Source: an uncultured Bacteroidales bacterium (lineage in GTDB: Bacteria > Bacteroidota > Bacteroidia > Bacteroidales > Bacteroidaceae). Taken from it: a stretch of DNA of 64,000 nt. This document shows positions 44,760 through 54,605 of this stretch, piece by piece. The translations under genes were made by a program, and so were the position numbers. The notes under the pieces were generated by a model. The model had not been told where the DNA came from and did no database searches. It saw only the letters and a program-made list of their open reading frames with translations. Positions within the stretch are counted from its first letter, which is position 1, and each line of letters begins with the position of its first letter. The stretch spans positions 1 through 64,000 of the forward strand of contig CACYHN010000007.1 of the NCBI GenBank assembly GCA_902774275.1, read 5' to 3'.

Positions 44760-44800
44760 AAAAAGAAAGGGTGGCTCAATCGAGTCACCCTTTCTTTTTT
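44760..44800 (+). terminator. Hydrolase terminator
   Basis: Stem AAAGAAAGGGTGGCTC / GAGTCACCCTTTCTTT (one wobble) with loop AATC and T6, right after the hydrolase stop. Confidence 0.9.
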
Positions 44801-44803
44801 CAC

Positions 44804-44985
44804 GGAACTTAAGGATATACCCTCCGGAAACCATGGCCGCCCGTGGGCTTGTGAACGGGAGGGGCCCGTGCCTAAGAAGATGCTCTGGAAGATGGGAACT
44901 TGTTCTCGTCTTTCAGAGCGTCTTATTAGGGATGGGAGGGATAGCGCGAAGCGCGTAGTTTCAGGAGGGTATATCCTTAAGTTCC
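44804..44985 (+). repeat. Hairpin element, family 2 copy D2
   Basis: A 182-base element between convergent genes. The outer arms 44804-44825 and 44964-44985 are a 22-bp perfect inverted repeat. The two 29-base blocks shared with 16717-16897 are at 44828-44856 and 44933-44961. Between them a 60-base hairpin (44871-44930) pairs 29 of 29 positions with a CTTG cap, if G-U pairs are allowed; the G-U pairs read as such only on the plus strand. No promoter or ORF is seen inside. Confidence 0.8.
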
Positions 44986-44987
44986 CC

Positions 44988-46169
44988 CTAAATAATAGCT
45001 GAAGCTAATAATTCGAGAGCAGGAAGGTCCGATGCTTTCATGCGACTCTTGATAGTAACCATAGGCTCTACTATCTCGATGTTGCTCATTGTGGAGAGCA
45101 TCTCCTTCATGACGCGACCGGCCGATGGAGCCCATGAGCCGTTCTCAATGATAGCTACCTTACGGTTGCAGAAACCTTTTATCTGGAGCCGATGCAGGAA
45201 CTCATACATAGGAGTGAACACGCCGGCATCATATGATGAGGCTGCCAGCACCAGAGTGGAGTGACGGAACGCATCCTCAACGTTCTCAGCAAAATCAGAG
45301 CGGCACAGATCACTCACCTCAACACGGGGAGCACCCTTGGCACGCAGTATCTCAGCCAGCTTCTGAGCTGCCACCATTGTGCCGCCGTGAATGGAGGCAC
45401 AGGCGATGAAGATACCCTCTGTCTCAACAGCATAGCTGCTCCATGTCTTATAAAGGTCAATGTACTCTGACAGGTTATCCTCAAGGATAGGACCGTGCAG
45501 AGGACGGATACTCTTTATAGGAAGCTCAGCCAGCTTACCCAGCAGGGTGCGTACAGGAGCACCGTACTTGCCTACAATGTTGAAATAGTAACGGCGGGCT
45601 TCACATGCCCAGTCATCATCATCACGACCGTAGAATCCGCACTTGCTCAAGGCACCGAACTTACCCACGGCATCAGCGCTGTAGAGCGCACCCTCAGCCT
45701 CATCAAAAGAGACCATTACCTCCGGCCAGTGAACCATTGGGGCGCCGATGAACTTAAGGCTGTGGCTGCCCAGTTCAAGCACAGAACCCTCCTTGACTGA
45801 CAGAGTGCGGCCCTCCACGTTAATATCCTCAAAGAACTGGCTCAGCATCTGAATGGCCTTGGCGCTGGCTACGAGAGTGACACTGGGATATGCCTCAAGA
45901 GCCCATGCTATAAGAGCAGAGTGATCCGGCTCCATGTGATGAACAACAAGATAATCAGGCTGGCGGCCTGCAAGAGCCTCCTTCAGATTTGCCTTCCACT
46001 CATCGGCCTTACGTGCATCAGCCGTATCAAGTATAGCTACCTTGTCATCAAGTATCACGTATGAGTTATACGCCATTCCCTCAGGAACAATATACTGACT
46101 CTCAAACAGGTCCAGATCCAGGTCATCAACACCGATGTACCTTACCTTATCGCTCAGATTCTTTATCAT
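44988..46169 (-). CDS. fprA: Flavodiiron protein, FprA family (oxygen/NO reductase)
   Basis: A 393-residue two-domain enzyme. The N-terminal metallo-beta-lactamase-like domain has the diiron motif VVHHMEPDHSAL (HxExDH) near residue 80, and later MVHWPEVM and RPLHGPIL histidines. The C-terminal flavodoxin-like domain binds FMN (IACASIHGGTMVAAQKLAEI). It reduces O2 to water (or NO to N2O) using rubredoxin. The longer frame to 46193 starts with TTG inside the -7 box (46191-46198), so ATG 46169 is used. A rubredoxin gene is divergent from it. Confidence 0.92.
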   Translation of the reverse strand: MIKNLSDKVRYIGVDDLDLDLFESQYIVPEGMAYNSYVILDDKVAILDTADARKADEWKANLKEALAGRQPDYLVVHHMEPDHSALIAWALEAYPSVTLVASAKAIQMLSQFFEDINVEGRTLSVKEGSVLELGSHSLKFIGAPMVHWPEVMVSFDEAEGALYSADAVGKFGALSKCGFYGRDDDDWACEARRYYFNIVGKYGAPVRTLLGKLAELPIKSIRPLHGPILEDNLSEYIDLYKTWSSYAVETEGIFIACASIHGGTMVAAQKLAEILRAKGAPRVEVSDLCRSDFAENVEDAFRHSTLVLAASSYDAGVFTPMYEFLHRLQIKGFCNRKVAIIENGSWAPSAGRVMKEMLSTMSNIEIVEPMVTIKSRMKASDLPALELLASAII

Positions 46170-46190
46170 AATCCAAAAATTTAGCAGACA

Positions 46191-46227
46191 CAAACTTACA
46201 AAAATCTGCCGATTTTATGTATGTTTG
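46191..46227. promoter_or_regulatory. Divergent promoters for fprA and rubredoxin
   Basis: The minus strand reads TAAGTTTG (46198-46191) for fprA. The plus strand reads TATGTTTG (46220-46227) for rubredoxin at 46259. Both match TAnnTTTG. Confidence 0.6.
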
Positions 46228-46258
46228 CAAATAAGTATTAACCTAAATCATAACGATT

Positions 46259-46417
46259 ATGAGTAAGTATGTATGCGATATGTGCGGTTGGGAGTATGAT
46301 CCCCAAGAGGGTTATCCGGAAGGCGGAATAGCACCGGGCACCCCCTTTGAAGAGTTACCCGATGATTTTGTATGCCCTATCTGTGGCGTAGGAAAGGACC
46401 AGTTCTCAGCTGAGTGA
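46259..46417 (+). CDS. Rubredoxin
   Basis: A 52-residue iron protein, missed by longer-ORF searches. It reads [20 protein letters not shown] and then [20 protein letters not shown] and [11 protein letters not shown]. The two Cys pairs CDMCG (6-9) and CPICG (39-42) bind one iron, and the segment [22 protein letters not shown] is the classic rubredoxin pattern. It likely carries electrons to the divergent flavodiiron protein. Its stop codon abuts the nhaA stop (TGATCA at 46415-46420). Confidence 0.97.
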   Translation: MSKYVCDMCGWEYDPQEGYPEGGIAPGTPFEELPDDFVCPICGVGKDQFSAE

Positions 46418-47821
46418 TCAGCGTCCGGTTTCAACCTTTGAAACCATCTTTATCAGAACTGTACCCAGAATGCCGGCAGCCAGAGAGCCCATTAGAATGG
46501 CTATCTTGCCGGCATTTCTCATTTCCTCAACTGCCGATGCATCCTGGAATGAGAGCGTATCAACGAATATTGACATAGTGAATCCAATACCGCCCAGGCA
46601 GGCTACTGCAAAGAACATAGCCCAGCCTGCTTTCTCCGGCATAGCACAAAGCTTTGTCTTTATTGCGGCAAAACTGAAAAGCGTAATGCCGAGCGGCTTG
46701 CCCAAAACAAGACCCAGGAATATTCCGATACCCACGCCGCCTGTTATGCCTGCAGTGTTGAATATGTTGAAATAAGAGAGGTCAGGTATCTCCACACCTG
46801 CATTTGCCAAAGCAAAAATAGGCATTATCACAAAGTTGACCCAAGGTGAGAGGGCGTGCTCCACACGGTAGCTCATATTGAGTGAGCCATATGCGGTTTG
46901 GTGTATTTTACGCAACAGATGGCGCTGCGGCCCGTTGGGGAACATGGTCTCATCATCAATCTGGTCAAAAGAGAGCAGTTTCTGTGAGAAGAACTTGATC
47001 TTGTGCAGCACGTATGAACGTTCAAAACGTGCCTTGGAAGGTATGATGAATGCCATTACCACACCAGACATAGTAGCATGAATGCCGGAATAGTAGAACA
47101 GCACCCATACGATGGTGGCCAATAGCAGATAGACCCAAACATGTTTCTGTCCGAAATACTTGAACAACCACGCCACGAATATCACCACAACCGATAACGC
47201 CAGCAGAAGCAGATTAATGTGACCGCCGTAGAAGAATGCCACCACAAGAATGGCAATAAGGTCATCAGCTATGGCAAGGGCTGTAAGGAACACCTTAAGT
47301 GAAACTGGAACCCTATCACCTAAAACAGACAGAATGCACACCGCAAATGCAATATCCGTTGCCGTAGGAATACCCCAACCTGACGCTGCTATAGTACCAT
47401 GGTTCACCAATGTGTAGAGCACTGCCGGCATAATGACGCCACCGAATGCTGCAATCACCGGAAGCAGTGCCTTCTTTACAGAGGAAAGTTCACCGTGGGC
47501 AACTTCACGTTTTATCTCCAGGCCTACGGTAAAAAAGAAGACAACCATCAACACATCATTGATGATCTTCTCTATGGTCATTCCGTGCGGGAACAGCCAG
47601 TCAACGCGACCGTCAGGACTCTGGAAATGGATCTGTACGCTGGTCTCCAGGAAAGAATGGTAATAGAAACGCGTAGCAGGCAGATTAGCAAGCAGCATTG
47701 CCACTATAACACAGAGCAGAAGGATTACACCCTGAAACCAGGGCTGACGTGACAGACTGTCTCTCTTACGGTTGAACTGGAGCATGCTCCTGTTCCAGGT
47801 ATATATAGGAATAAGTTTCAT
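46418..47821 (-). CDS. nhaA: Na+/H+ antiporter NhaA
   Basis: A 467-residue polytopic antiporter. Motifs: NDVLMVVFFFTVGLEIKREVAHGEL (written here in part: FFTVGLEIKRE), GVIMPAVLYTL, GWGIPTATDIAFAVC with the ion-binding aspartates, LKVFLTALAIADDLIAIL, and ACLGGIGFTMSIFV. It exchanges Na+ for H+ across the inner membrane. The N-terminal extension is a few residues longer than in E. coli; the start may be the ATG at 47785. It follows gpmI and is separated from it by a terminator. Confidence 0.95.
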   Translation of the reverse strand: MKLIPIYTWNRSMLQFNRKRDSLSRQPWFQGVILLLCVIVAMLLANLPATRFYYHSFLETSVQIHFQSPDGRVDWLFPHGMTIEKIINDVLMVVFFFTVGLEIKREVAHGELSSVKKALLPVIAAFGGVIMPAVLYTLVNHGTIAASGWGIPTATDIAFAVCILSVLGDRVPVSLKVFLTALAIADDLIAILVVAFFYGGHINLLLLALSVVVIFVAWLFKYFGQKHVWVYLLLATIVWVLFYYSGIHATMSGVVMAFIIPSKARFERSYVLHKIKFFSQKLLSFDQIDDETMFPNGPQRHLLRKIHQTAYGSLNMSYRVEHALSPWVNFVIMPIFALANAGVEIPDLSYFNIFNTAGITGGVGIGIFLGLVLGKPLGITLFSFAAIKTKLCAMPEKAGWAMFFAVACLGGIGFTMSIFVDTLSFQDASAVEEMRNAGKIAILMGSLAAGILGTVLIKMVSKVETGR

Positions 47822-47830
47822 CTAAATTCA

Positions 47831-47874
47831 GAAAAACAAAAAACACAACCGACGACCCTGTTTCAGGTCGTCGG
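47831..47874 (-). terminator. gpmI terminator
   Basis: Minus-strand stem CCGACGACC / GGTCGTCGG with an 8-base loop, followed by TTGTGTTTTTTG, just after gpmI. Confidence 0.85.
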
Positions 47875-47896
47875 CCATAGGACTATAATCTGTTCT

Positions 47897-49399
47897 TTAC
47901 TTTACAAGAACCTTTCCGTTCATCTCTGCCGGTATGGGCAGGCCCATGATGGTGAGAATTGACGGAGCTACATCGGCCAGGATACCTGACTCAACCTTGG
48001 CATCCTTGCGCGGGGTAACATAGATTACCGGAACAGGATTCAGAGAGTGAGCGGTGTTGGGTGTACCATCGGGGTTCAGGGCATTGTCAGCATTACCGTG
48101 GTCAGCAATGATGATAGCCTCGTAGTTATGAGCCTTGGCAGCCTCGATAACATCGTGAACGCAGGCATCGACTGCAACTACAGCCTTCTCAATAGCCTCA
48201 TAAACACCGGTATGACCAACCATATCGCCGTTAGCAAAGTTCACCACGATGAAGTCATACTTATCAGTGCCGATAGCCTCAACCAGCTTGTCACGAACGA
48301 TGTAAGCGCTCATCTCAGGCTGCAGGTCATAAGTGGCAACCTTGGGTGAAGGTACCAGGATACGGTCCTCACCCTCAAACGGAAGCTCGCGGCCGCCGTT
48401 CAGGAAGAATGTAACGTGAGCATACTTCTCAGTCTCAGCTATGTGAAGCTGCTTGAGACCCTGTGCTGAAAGATACTCACCAAGAGTATTGTTTACGTTT
48501 TCCTTATCAAACAGGATGTGTACACCGGTAAATGAAGCATCGTACGGAGTGAGGCAGTAGTACTGCAGACCGGGGATGGTGTGCATGCCCTCGGCATCCA
48601 TATCCTTCTGAGTAAGAACGATAGTGAGCTCCTTGGCACGGTCGTTACGGAAGTTGAAGAAGATGATTGCATCACCCTCCTCTATGCGGCTGTCATAAGC
48701 CTCATTTACGATAGGCTTCATGAACTCATCGGTAACGCCCTCAGCATATGACTCCTCAACAGCCTTTACCATATCAGCAGCCTTACGGCCCTCACCGTTT
48801 ACAAGCTGGTCATAAGCAATCTTAACGCGCTCCCAACGCTTGTCACGATCCATTGCATAGTAACGGCCGATGATGGTGGCAACCTTGTCACCACGCTTAA
48901 CCAACTGGTCAATGAAACCCTTACCGCTCTTGGGATCTGTATCACGACCATCCATGAAGCAATGTACGTATGTCTTGTCTATACCATACTCACGGGCTAT
49001 GTCGGTAAGGCAGAACAGATGCTCCAGTGAACTGTGAACACCGCCGTCTGATACCAAACCCATAAGATGCAGCTTCTTGCCGTTCTCCTTGGCGTATGTG
49101 TAAGCTGATACCACCTCCTTGTTCTGACGTATGCTACCATCAGCAATGGCACGGTTTACCTTGACCAGATCCTGATATACAACACGGCCGGCACCGATAT
49201 TAAGGTGACCAACCTCTGAGTTACCCATCTGACCGTCAGGAAGACCAACGTTCTCACCTGATGCCAGTAACTGTGCATTAGGATAATTGGCGTTCAGATA
49301 ATCCATGTAAGGAGTTGGTGTGTTGTAAATTACATCGGCCTTGGAGCGGTTACCAATGCCCCAGCCGTCAAGAATCATAAGGAGTGCTTTCTGTTTCAT
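47897..49399 (-). CDS. gpmI: 2,3-bisphosphoglycerate-independent phosphoglycerate mutase
   Basis: A 500-residue alkaline-phosphatase-fold enzyme that interconverts 3- and 2-phosphoglycerate in glycolysis. Motifs: [11 protein letters not shown] at the N-terminus (metal-binding Asp), [18 protein letters not shown] with the catalytic serine near residue 62, [53 protein letters not shown], and [11 protein letters not shown]. It needs manganese. It is a single gene with its own terminator. Confidence 0.97.
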   Translation of the reverse strand: MKQKALLMILDGWGIGNRSKADVIYNTPTPYMDYLNANYPNAQLLASGENVGLPDGQMGNSEVGHLNIGAGRVVYQDLVKVNRAIADGSIRQNKEVVSAYTYAKENGKKLHLMGLVSDGGVHSSLEHLFCLTDIAREYGIDKTYVHCFMDGRDTDPKSGKGFIDQLVKRGDKVATIIGRYYAMDRDKRWERVKIAYDQLVNGEGRKAADMVKAVEESYAEGVTDEFMKPIVNEAYDSRIEEGDAIIFFNFRNDRAKELTIVLTQKDMDAEGMHTIPGLQYYCLTPYDASFTGVHILFDKENVNNTLGEYLSAQGLKQLHIAETEKYAHVTFFLNGGRELPFEGEDRILVPSPKVATYDLQPEMSAYIVRDKLVEAIGTDKYDFIVVNFANGDMVGHTGVYEAIEKAVVAVDACVHDVIEAAKAHNYEAIIIADHGNADNALNPDGTPNTAHSLNPVPVIYVTPRKDAKVESGILADVAPSILTIMGLPIPAEMNGKVLVK

Positions 49400-49490
49400 A
49401 TATGTAGTGTTTTTATACCCTCATTTTTTCCGGGTGCGAAGGTACACATTTTTAACACTCAAAGAATTATGAATCTGTTTAAAATGTGCA

Positions 49491-49523
49491 AAAAACAAAA
49501 CAACCGCCCAAAACAGACGGTTG
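49491..49523 (-). terminator. Terminator of the lipoprotein gene at 49563
   Basis: Minus-strand stem CAACCG / CGGTTG (plus partial inner pairs), followed by TTTTGTTTTT. Confidence 0.75.
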
Positions 49524-49562
49524 CTTTGATTTTATCCTTATAAATAATAGCTATCGTTAGTC

Positions 49563-51188
49563 TTAAAATTCATCAGGATTTGAAATAACCTGATCAATCT
49601 TTTTTTCAACACTACCGAACATATGGTCCACGAGCTCGGATATCGCTGGACCAAAGGCAAGCTCAAACTTCTGCTTTATCTGATTAACAAATGTATTTAC
49701 ATCTATCCCGCCGAAATAATCCTTGAAAGAGAAGAGAGTCTTATAACCTTCATCATCATAGGTTTCAATACCTATCTTCAATCCAAGTTTATCAAAGTTA
49801 GCGACAACATTATCCTTTATTGTACTGATTATTGAACTAAAATCAGAACCCTTTGTGGGCGGTTCATAAGCAAGTTTAACTATTGCCTGAGGCTGGTCAT
49901 AGCCCTTGAAATACAACTCAGCTTTGAGAATTTTGTTGACATCATTCACCAACCTGGCCATAGTGGTATCAGCCACTGCCATTGGTTCAAATTGTGACAA
50001 GAAAGCAAACAACTGCATAAAGGCACCATTAACTAAAGGATTGTCAATATTTACCTTCATCCTTATCTGGTCTTTAAAGACATTGACATTGCAGTCAACA
50101 CCTTTGAAATACTCCGGATTTCCCGCCCATACTAAGATGTTATCGGTTTCTGCCCAGTTACAACTGTTGTCAACTTTACCTCTGATATTAATGTTACCCG
50201 AAACAGCTTCTTCATTTGAAATATTAGCCGCAAAATCAACATTCAAACCTTTATCATCGTCATAGCTTGCTTTTGCCTTGACTGAATAGATGTCAAGTGA
50301 CACACCTGCATTTAAAGAGAGATCACTGCCGTCAAACGTCAAATATGACAACTTGAAATCATCATCTTCATTCGTTTTTGTTCCTTTTACCTCAACCTTG
50401 AAATCAGTGGTATAATCGGCATTCACACTGATAAGCTTTTCTTCATTCAGGCTTAAACTGAAATCCAGAATACTGGGTAGAGCAACAGGACAGGAATTAT
50501 CATTAACTGTAACACTCAACCTGCTCTCCGTATCATTCTGTCCTTTGAGATAAAGTGTGATGTAATTACCGTCACCTGTATTGACCTTTATTTTCAACTG
50601 GTCTGTACCATTCTGGAAATCCAGAATAACAGGAATCATTAACGAATCAATTTTTTTGTTCAATTCTTCCCTCTGATATGCCTCCAATGTATTAAGATCA
50701 ACTCCGTTGTAGTGACTTGATATATAACGGAAATAACGGGTCGAATCTACGGTATCCCTGAATGCAATCTCAGCTTCAAAATACAGTTTCTCAAAATCAA
50801 CATATATTGAATCCCGTTTGAGGACTTTCTTATATAGTGAATCCCTATCCAGGATATTCTTTAAAGCGTCAAGTTTTGCCTCAAGAACAGGATTCTGTGC
50901 GCGCAAAGAATCCATGGCCGTTTCCCACTTAAGATGATATCCTCTATCTGTGAGGACAGTAGTCACAGCTTGTGCAATATTAGTAAACTCAAGCCTATTA
51001 CCCAAGCCTGATAACGTCTGTGAAAAAACAGCCTGCTGCTGGGATATAGTGAGAACTGAAGCAGGATCGACTTTTTCTCTACCGCCCTTACCGCTATCCT
51101 TTAAATCGTCCTTCTCCTTATCCGTACATGAAGTAAAAGTACATACACCGATAGACAATGCAATCAAACAAATAAATAGCCTTCTCAT
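49563..51188 (-). CDS. Lipoprotein of unknown function
   Basis: A 541-residue lipoprotein. Signal sequence MRRLFICLIALSIGVCTFTSC with Cys21, followed by TDKEKDDLKD, an acidic patch typical of surface lipoproteins of Bacteroidota. Residues ~60-190 are helical with DSLYKK and RDSIYVDFE segments, like the D-S heptads of the 969-residue lipoprotein. The rest is beta-rich, with SVTVNDNSCPVALP and a C-terminal helical segment. I cannot assign a function. It follows sufS by 89 bases on the same strand; own promoter not clearly seen. Confidence 0.72.
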   Translation of the reverse strand: MRRLFICLIALSIGVCTFTSCTDKEKDDLKDSGKGGREKVDPASVLTISQQQAVFSQTLSGLGNRLEFTNIAQAVTTVLTDRGYHLKWETAMDSLRAQNPVLEAKLDALKNILDRDSLYKKVLKRDSIYVDFEKLYFEAEIAFRDTVDSTRYFRYISSHYNGVDLNTLEAYQREELNKKIDSLMIPVILDFQNGTDQLKIKVNTGDGNYITLYLKGQNDTESRLSVTVNDNSCPVALPSILDFSLSLNEEKLISVNADYTTDFKVEVKGTKTNEDDDFKLSYLTFDGSDLSLNAGVSLDIYSVKAKASYDDDKGLNVDFAANISNEEAVSGNINIRGKVDNSCNWAETDNILVWAGNPEYFKGVDCNVNVFKDQIRMKVNIDNPLVNGAFMQLFAFLSQFEPMAVADTTMARLVNDVNKILKAELYFKGYDQPQAIVKLAYEPPTKGSDFSSIISTIKDNVVANFDKLGLKIGIETYDDEGYKTLFSFKDYFGGIDVNTFVNQIKQKFELAFGPAISELVDHMFGSVEKKIDQVISNPDEF

Positions 51189-51277
51189 AAAATTCGAGTT
51201 TTAAAGTTGATTAGAGCAAAGGTAGTATAATTTTTCTAAAGAAACAAAAAACAGAAGTTTAATGCTTTGATTACGAA

Positions 51278-52492
51278 TTAAAACATCTGTTTAACACGCT
51301 CTATTCCGGCGGTCAAGGCATCAATTTCTGCCTTTGTATTGTAGAAAGAGAATGATGCACGAACAGTGCCCGGGATACCCAGACGGTCCATAAGCGGCTC
51401 AGCGCAGTGATGTCCGGTGCGCACGGCTATACCCAGACGGTCCAGCAGCGTACCCATATCAGACGGATAGATATTGCCCACAAGAAATGAAACTACCGCA
51501 CTACGATGTTCAGCATTTCCGATAATCCGCATATCAGGAATTCCATTCAGCCTTTCAATGGCATAATTGCAAAGTTCCGATTCATAAGCGGCGATGTTGT
51601 CCATCCCGATACCCTGAACATAATCCAAAGCCTTGGCTAGTGCAATGGAACCCACATAATCAGGTGTACCTGCCTCAAACTTGTACGGCAGTTCATTATA
51701 TGTGGTCTTTTCAAAGGTGACGCGCTTTATCATCTCACCACCTCCCTGATACGGAGGCATCTTTTCAAGCAGCTCCTTGCGGCCGTAGAGAACGCCTATT
51801 CCTGTTGGGCCGTAAATCTTATGTCCGCTGAATGCGTAGAAATCTGCTCCAAGTTCCTGAACGTTCACCTTGATATGAGGTACAGACTGCGCACCGTCAA
51901 CTGCCACCGGAATGCCATGTGAATGGGCCAGGCTGATTATCTCAGAGACAGGATTCACGGTACCCAACACATTTGAAACGTGCGTGATGCTTACCAGACG
52001 GGTCTTGTCTGAAACAAGAGCCTTGAAAGCCTCCAGATCAAGTTCTCCATTGTCAAGAACAGGAATAACCTTTATCCTGAAACCGTATCTCTCAGACTGG
52101 ATTTGCCAAGGAACAATATTGCTGTGATGCTCCATTCCGGAGATAATCACCTCATCACCCTCTTTCAGGAATGCACTTGAAAATGAACTGGCAAGCAGAT
52201 TGATACTCTCAGTAGTGCCACGGGTAAAGATAATCTCCTCCGTGCTGCCGGCGCCGATGAACTGACGCACCTTGTCACGTGCAGACTCCATCAAGTCTGT
52301 AGCATGCTGCGACAGGAAATGGATTCCACGATGAACATTGGCGTTCTCATTGCAGTATGCCTCACTTATGGCATCAATGACACACTGGGGCTTCTGGGTT
52401 GTGGCGGCATTGTCAAAATAGACAAGCGGCTTGCCATATACCTCACGCCCTAATATAGGGAAATCCCTACGTATTTTCTCTACATCAATCAT
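51278..52492 (-). CDS. sufS: Cysteine desulfurase SufS
   Basis: A 404-residue PLP-dependent class V aminotransferase-fold enzyme that takes sulfur from cysteine for iron-sulfur assembly. Motifs: VYFDNAATTQKPQCVIDAI, TRGTTESINLLASSF, GMEHHSNIVPWQ, AVDGAQSVPHIKV, FSGHKIYGPTGIGVLYG (PLP lysine), and VRTGHHCAEPLMDRLG with the catalytic cysteine. The longest frame (to 52573) runs into sufD; ATG 52492, 1 base after the sufD stop, fits the usual length. It is last of the suf genes. Confidence 0.96.
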   Translation of the reverse strand: MIDVEKIRRDFPILGREVYGKPLVYFDNAATTQKPQCVIDAISEAYCNENANVHRGIHFLSQHATDLMESARDKVRQFIGAGSTEEIIFTRGTTESINLLASSFSSAFLKEGDEVIISGMEHHSNIVPWQIQSERYGFRIKVIPVLDNGELDLEAFKALVSDKTRLVSITHVSNVLGTVNPVSEIISLAHSHGIPVAVDGAQSVPHIKVNVQELGADFYAFSGHKIYGPTGIGVLYGRKELLEKMPPYQGGGEMIKRVTFEKTTYNELPYKFEAGTPDYVGSIALAKALDYVQGIGMDNIAAYESELCNYAIERLNGIPDMRIIGNAEHRSAVVSFLVGNIYPSDMGTLLDRLGIAVRTGHHCAEPLMDRLGIPGTVRASFSFYNTKAEIDALTAGIERVKQMF

Positions 52493-52493
52493 A

Positions 52494-53840
52494 TTATCTG
52501 CAGGCACGGCATCCCTCACACTGGGTGAGTTCTCCACGGAAACGTTTCTCAACAAGACGGTACAGGCGGTCACGGAGAGGCTCCAACTCCACCTTACCTA
52601 TAACCTCACCCACAAAGGCGAGCATAAGCATCATTCGGGCCTCCTGCTGCGGAATTCCACGCTGACGCATATAGAACAATGCCTTATCGTCAAGCTGGCC
52701 CACGGTAGCTCCGTGGCTGCATTTAACGTCATCGGCATATATCTCCAACTGAGGCTGGGTAAACATACGGGCCTCACGGGTAAGACAAATATTACGGTTG
52801 GTCTGCTGTGATGATGTATGCTGTGCACCCTCACGCACCAGCACTTTGCCGGCAAACGCACCTGTAGAACTCTCATCAAGCACATACTTGAACAGTTCAC
52901 TGCTTGTGCAATCCGGCACGCGGTGGTCAACAAAGGTCATATTGTCCACATGCTGGCTCTTATCAGTAATGGCTACTCCGTTTAGAGAGAGTTCCGCACC
53001 CTGACCGTCAAAAGTTACGCATACCGTGTTGCGTGTCTGGCCGTTATGAAGTGTAAGGTTATCAACCGATACCTTACTGCCTGCATCCTGACTTATGTAT
53101 AGTTCTGATGCACGCAGATTGGCGGTATGGGTCTCCTCCAGGTCATAAAGTTCAAATGTGGAATCCTGCCCTGCAAAAACCTCAATCACCTGAGTGGTAA
53201 GATAGTTGTTCGCAGCCAGCGCATGGTCACAGAGCAACAGTTTTGCCTGTGATGCCCGCCCAAGCACAACCAGGATCCTGCGATTAACCATAAGGTCAAC
53301 CTTGGAACTGAGCAGGGTTATAAGCTGCAGAGGTTTCTCTATAGTAACGCCATCGGGCACATAGAGGATGTAACCGTCCTGTGCAAACAACGTGTTGATG
53401 GCTGCGATACCAGGCTTGTCCATATCGGCCAACCTGCCGTAGAACTTCTCAACAAGATCGGGACGATTCTGAGCGGCCTCTTTAAGGCTGCCTGCAAACA
53501 CCCCCTCAGGAAGACCTGCCTTAGATGCCCTATCTGAGCTTGCAAAGGCATCATTGGCCAGGAAATAGAGTTGGGTACTCAAATTGGGAACACTGCACTT
53601 GAAAGCCTGTGCAAAATCAACAGGCATATCCAACCTTGCAAGGTTCATGCCCCAGTCTGGCTCAAACCACTTTGAGACATCAGTATGCAGATACTCTTCC
53701 AGTCGGTTATGGGGCAGACCATACCGGGCAAGACTGCTTAGAGCAGCATCACGCAAGGTATTCATTACACCGGCGGAGCCACGCTCCACCAGAGCTCTGT
53801 TTTCCTTGAAAAGCTCTATGTAATTCTGCGCCGGTTTCAT
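52494..53840 (-). CDS. sufD: Fe-S cluster assembly protein SufD
   Basis: A 448-residue beta-helix scaffold protein paired with SufB and SufC. Motifs: YLHTDVSKW near the N-terminus, FAQDGYILYVPDGVTIEKPL near residue 145, and the C-terminal SufBD core (HTSSQQTNRNICLTREARMF, CSHGATVGQLDDKALFYMRQ, RGIPQQEARMMLMLAF). Its start overlaps the sufC stop by 4 bases. Confidence 0.95.
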   Translation of the reverse strand: MKPAQNYIELFKENRALVERGSAGVMNTLRDAALSSLARYGLPHNRLEEYLHTDVSKWFEPDWGMNLARLDMPVDFAQAFKCSVPNLSTQLYFLANDAFASSDRASKAGLPEGVFAGSLKEAAQNRPDLVEKFYGRLADMDKPGIAAINTLFAQDGYILYVPDGVTIEKPLQLITLLSSKVDLMVNRRILVVLGRASQAKLLLCDHALAANNYLTTQVIEVFAGQDSTFELYDLEETHTANLRASELYISQDAGSKVSVDNLTLHNGQTRNTVCVTFDGQGAELSLNGVAITDKSQHVDNMTFVDHRVPDCTSSELFKYVLDESSTGAFAGKVLVREGAQHTSSQQTNRNICLTREARMFTQPQLEIYADDVKCSHGATVGQLDDKALFYMRQRGIPQQEARMMLMLAFVGEVIGKVELEPLRDRLYRLVEKRFRGELTQCEGCRACR

Positions 53841-54604
53841 TTCAGGGAATCCTCATACTCCTTAATAACCCAATCATATCCGCGCTCCTCCAGTTCAAGA
53901 GCCAGTTCAGGACCGGCAGTCTTGATTATGCGGCCCTGATAAAGCACATGGACAATATCGGGCTTGATGTAGTCAAGCAGACGCTGGTAATGGGTAATGA
54001 CTATTACAGATGTTTCAGGGCTCTTAAGGCGGTTAACGCCATCGGCAACAATGCGCAGGGCATCGATGTCAAGACCTGAATCAGTCTCGTCAAGTATGCT
54101 CAGTGACGGCTCAAGCATGGCCATCTGGAATATCTCGTTACGTTTCTTCTCACCGCCGCTGAAGCCTTCATTCACGGAACGGTTCATGAACTTGGCGTCA
54201 AGCTTGACCATGTCACGCTTCTCCTTGATGAACTTAAGGAACTCCGTAGGGGCCATAGGCGGCAGACCCTGATACTTGCGTTTCTCATTGATGGCGGTGC
54301 GCATAAAATTGGTCATGCTCACGCCCGGAATCTCAACCGGATACTGGAATGACATGAACAGTCCCTCATGGCTGCGCTCCTCAGCACTCATCTCAAGCAG
54401 GTTCTTGCCCTTGAATGTAGCTGTTCCGCCTGTCACCTCATATGCAGGATGGCCCACAAGCACATTACTCATGGTACTCTTGCCTGAGCCGTTGGGACCC
54501 ATTATGGCATGTACCTCACCGGCATTCACCTCAAGGTTAATGCCCTTCAATATCTGTTTGCCGTTTATTGCGGCCTCAAGATTCTCTATCTTTAACATAC
54601 TCAT
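53837..54604 (-). CDS. sufC: Fe-S cluster assembly ATPase SufC
   Basis: A 255-residue ABC-type ATPase. Walker A HAIMGPNGSGKSTMSNVL (near residue 33-50), Q-loop MSFQYPVEIPGVS, signature FSGGEKKRNEIFQM, Walker B LSILDETDSGLDIDAL, and switch VITHYQRLLDY. It drives conformational change in the SufBCD complex. It lies 1 base after the sufB stop. Confidence 0.97.
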   Translation of the reverse strand: MSMLKIENLEAAINGKQILKGINLEVNAGEVHAIMGPNGSGKSTMSNVLVGHPAYEVTGGTATFKGKNLLEMSAEERSHEGLFMSFQYPVEIPGVSMTNFMRTAINEKRKYQGLPPMAPTEFLKFIKEKRDMVKLDAKFMNRSVNEGFSGGEKKRNEIFQMAMLEPSLSILDETDSGLDIDALRIVADGVNRLKSPETSVIVITHYQRLLDYIKPDIVHVLYQGRIIKTAGPELALELEERGYDWVIKEYEDSLK

Positions 54605-54605
54605 T

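Noticed and set aside
52493..52573. Longer SufS N-terminus
   Set aside because: It overlaps sufD by 80 bases, and the segment is unlike SufS; ATG 52492 fits the family length.
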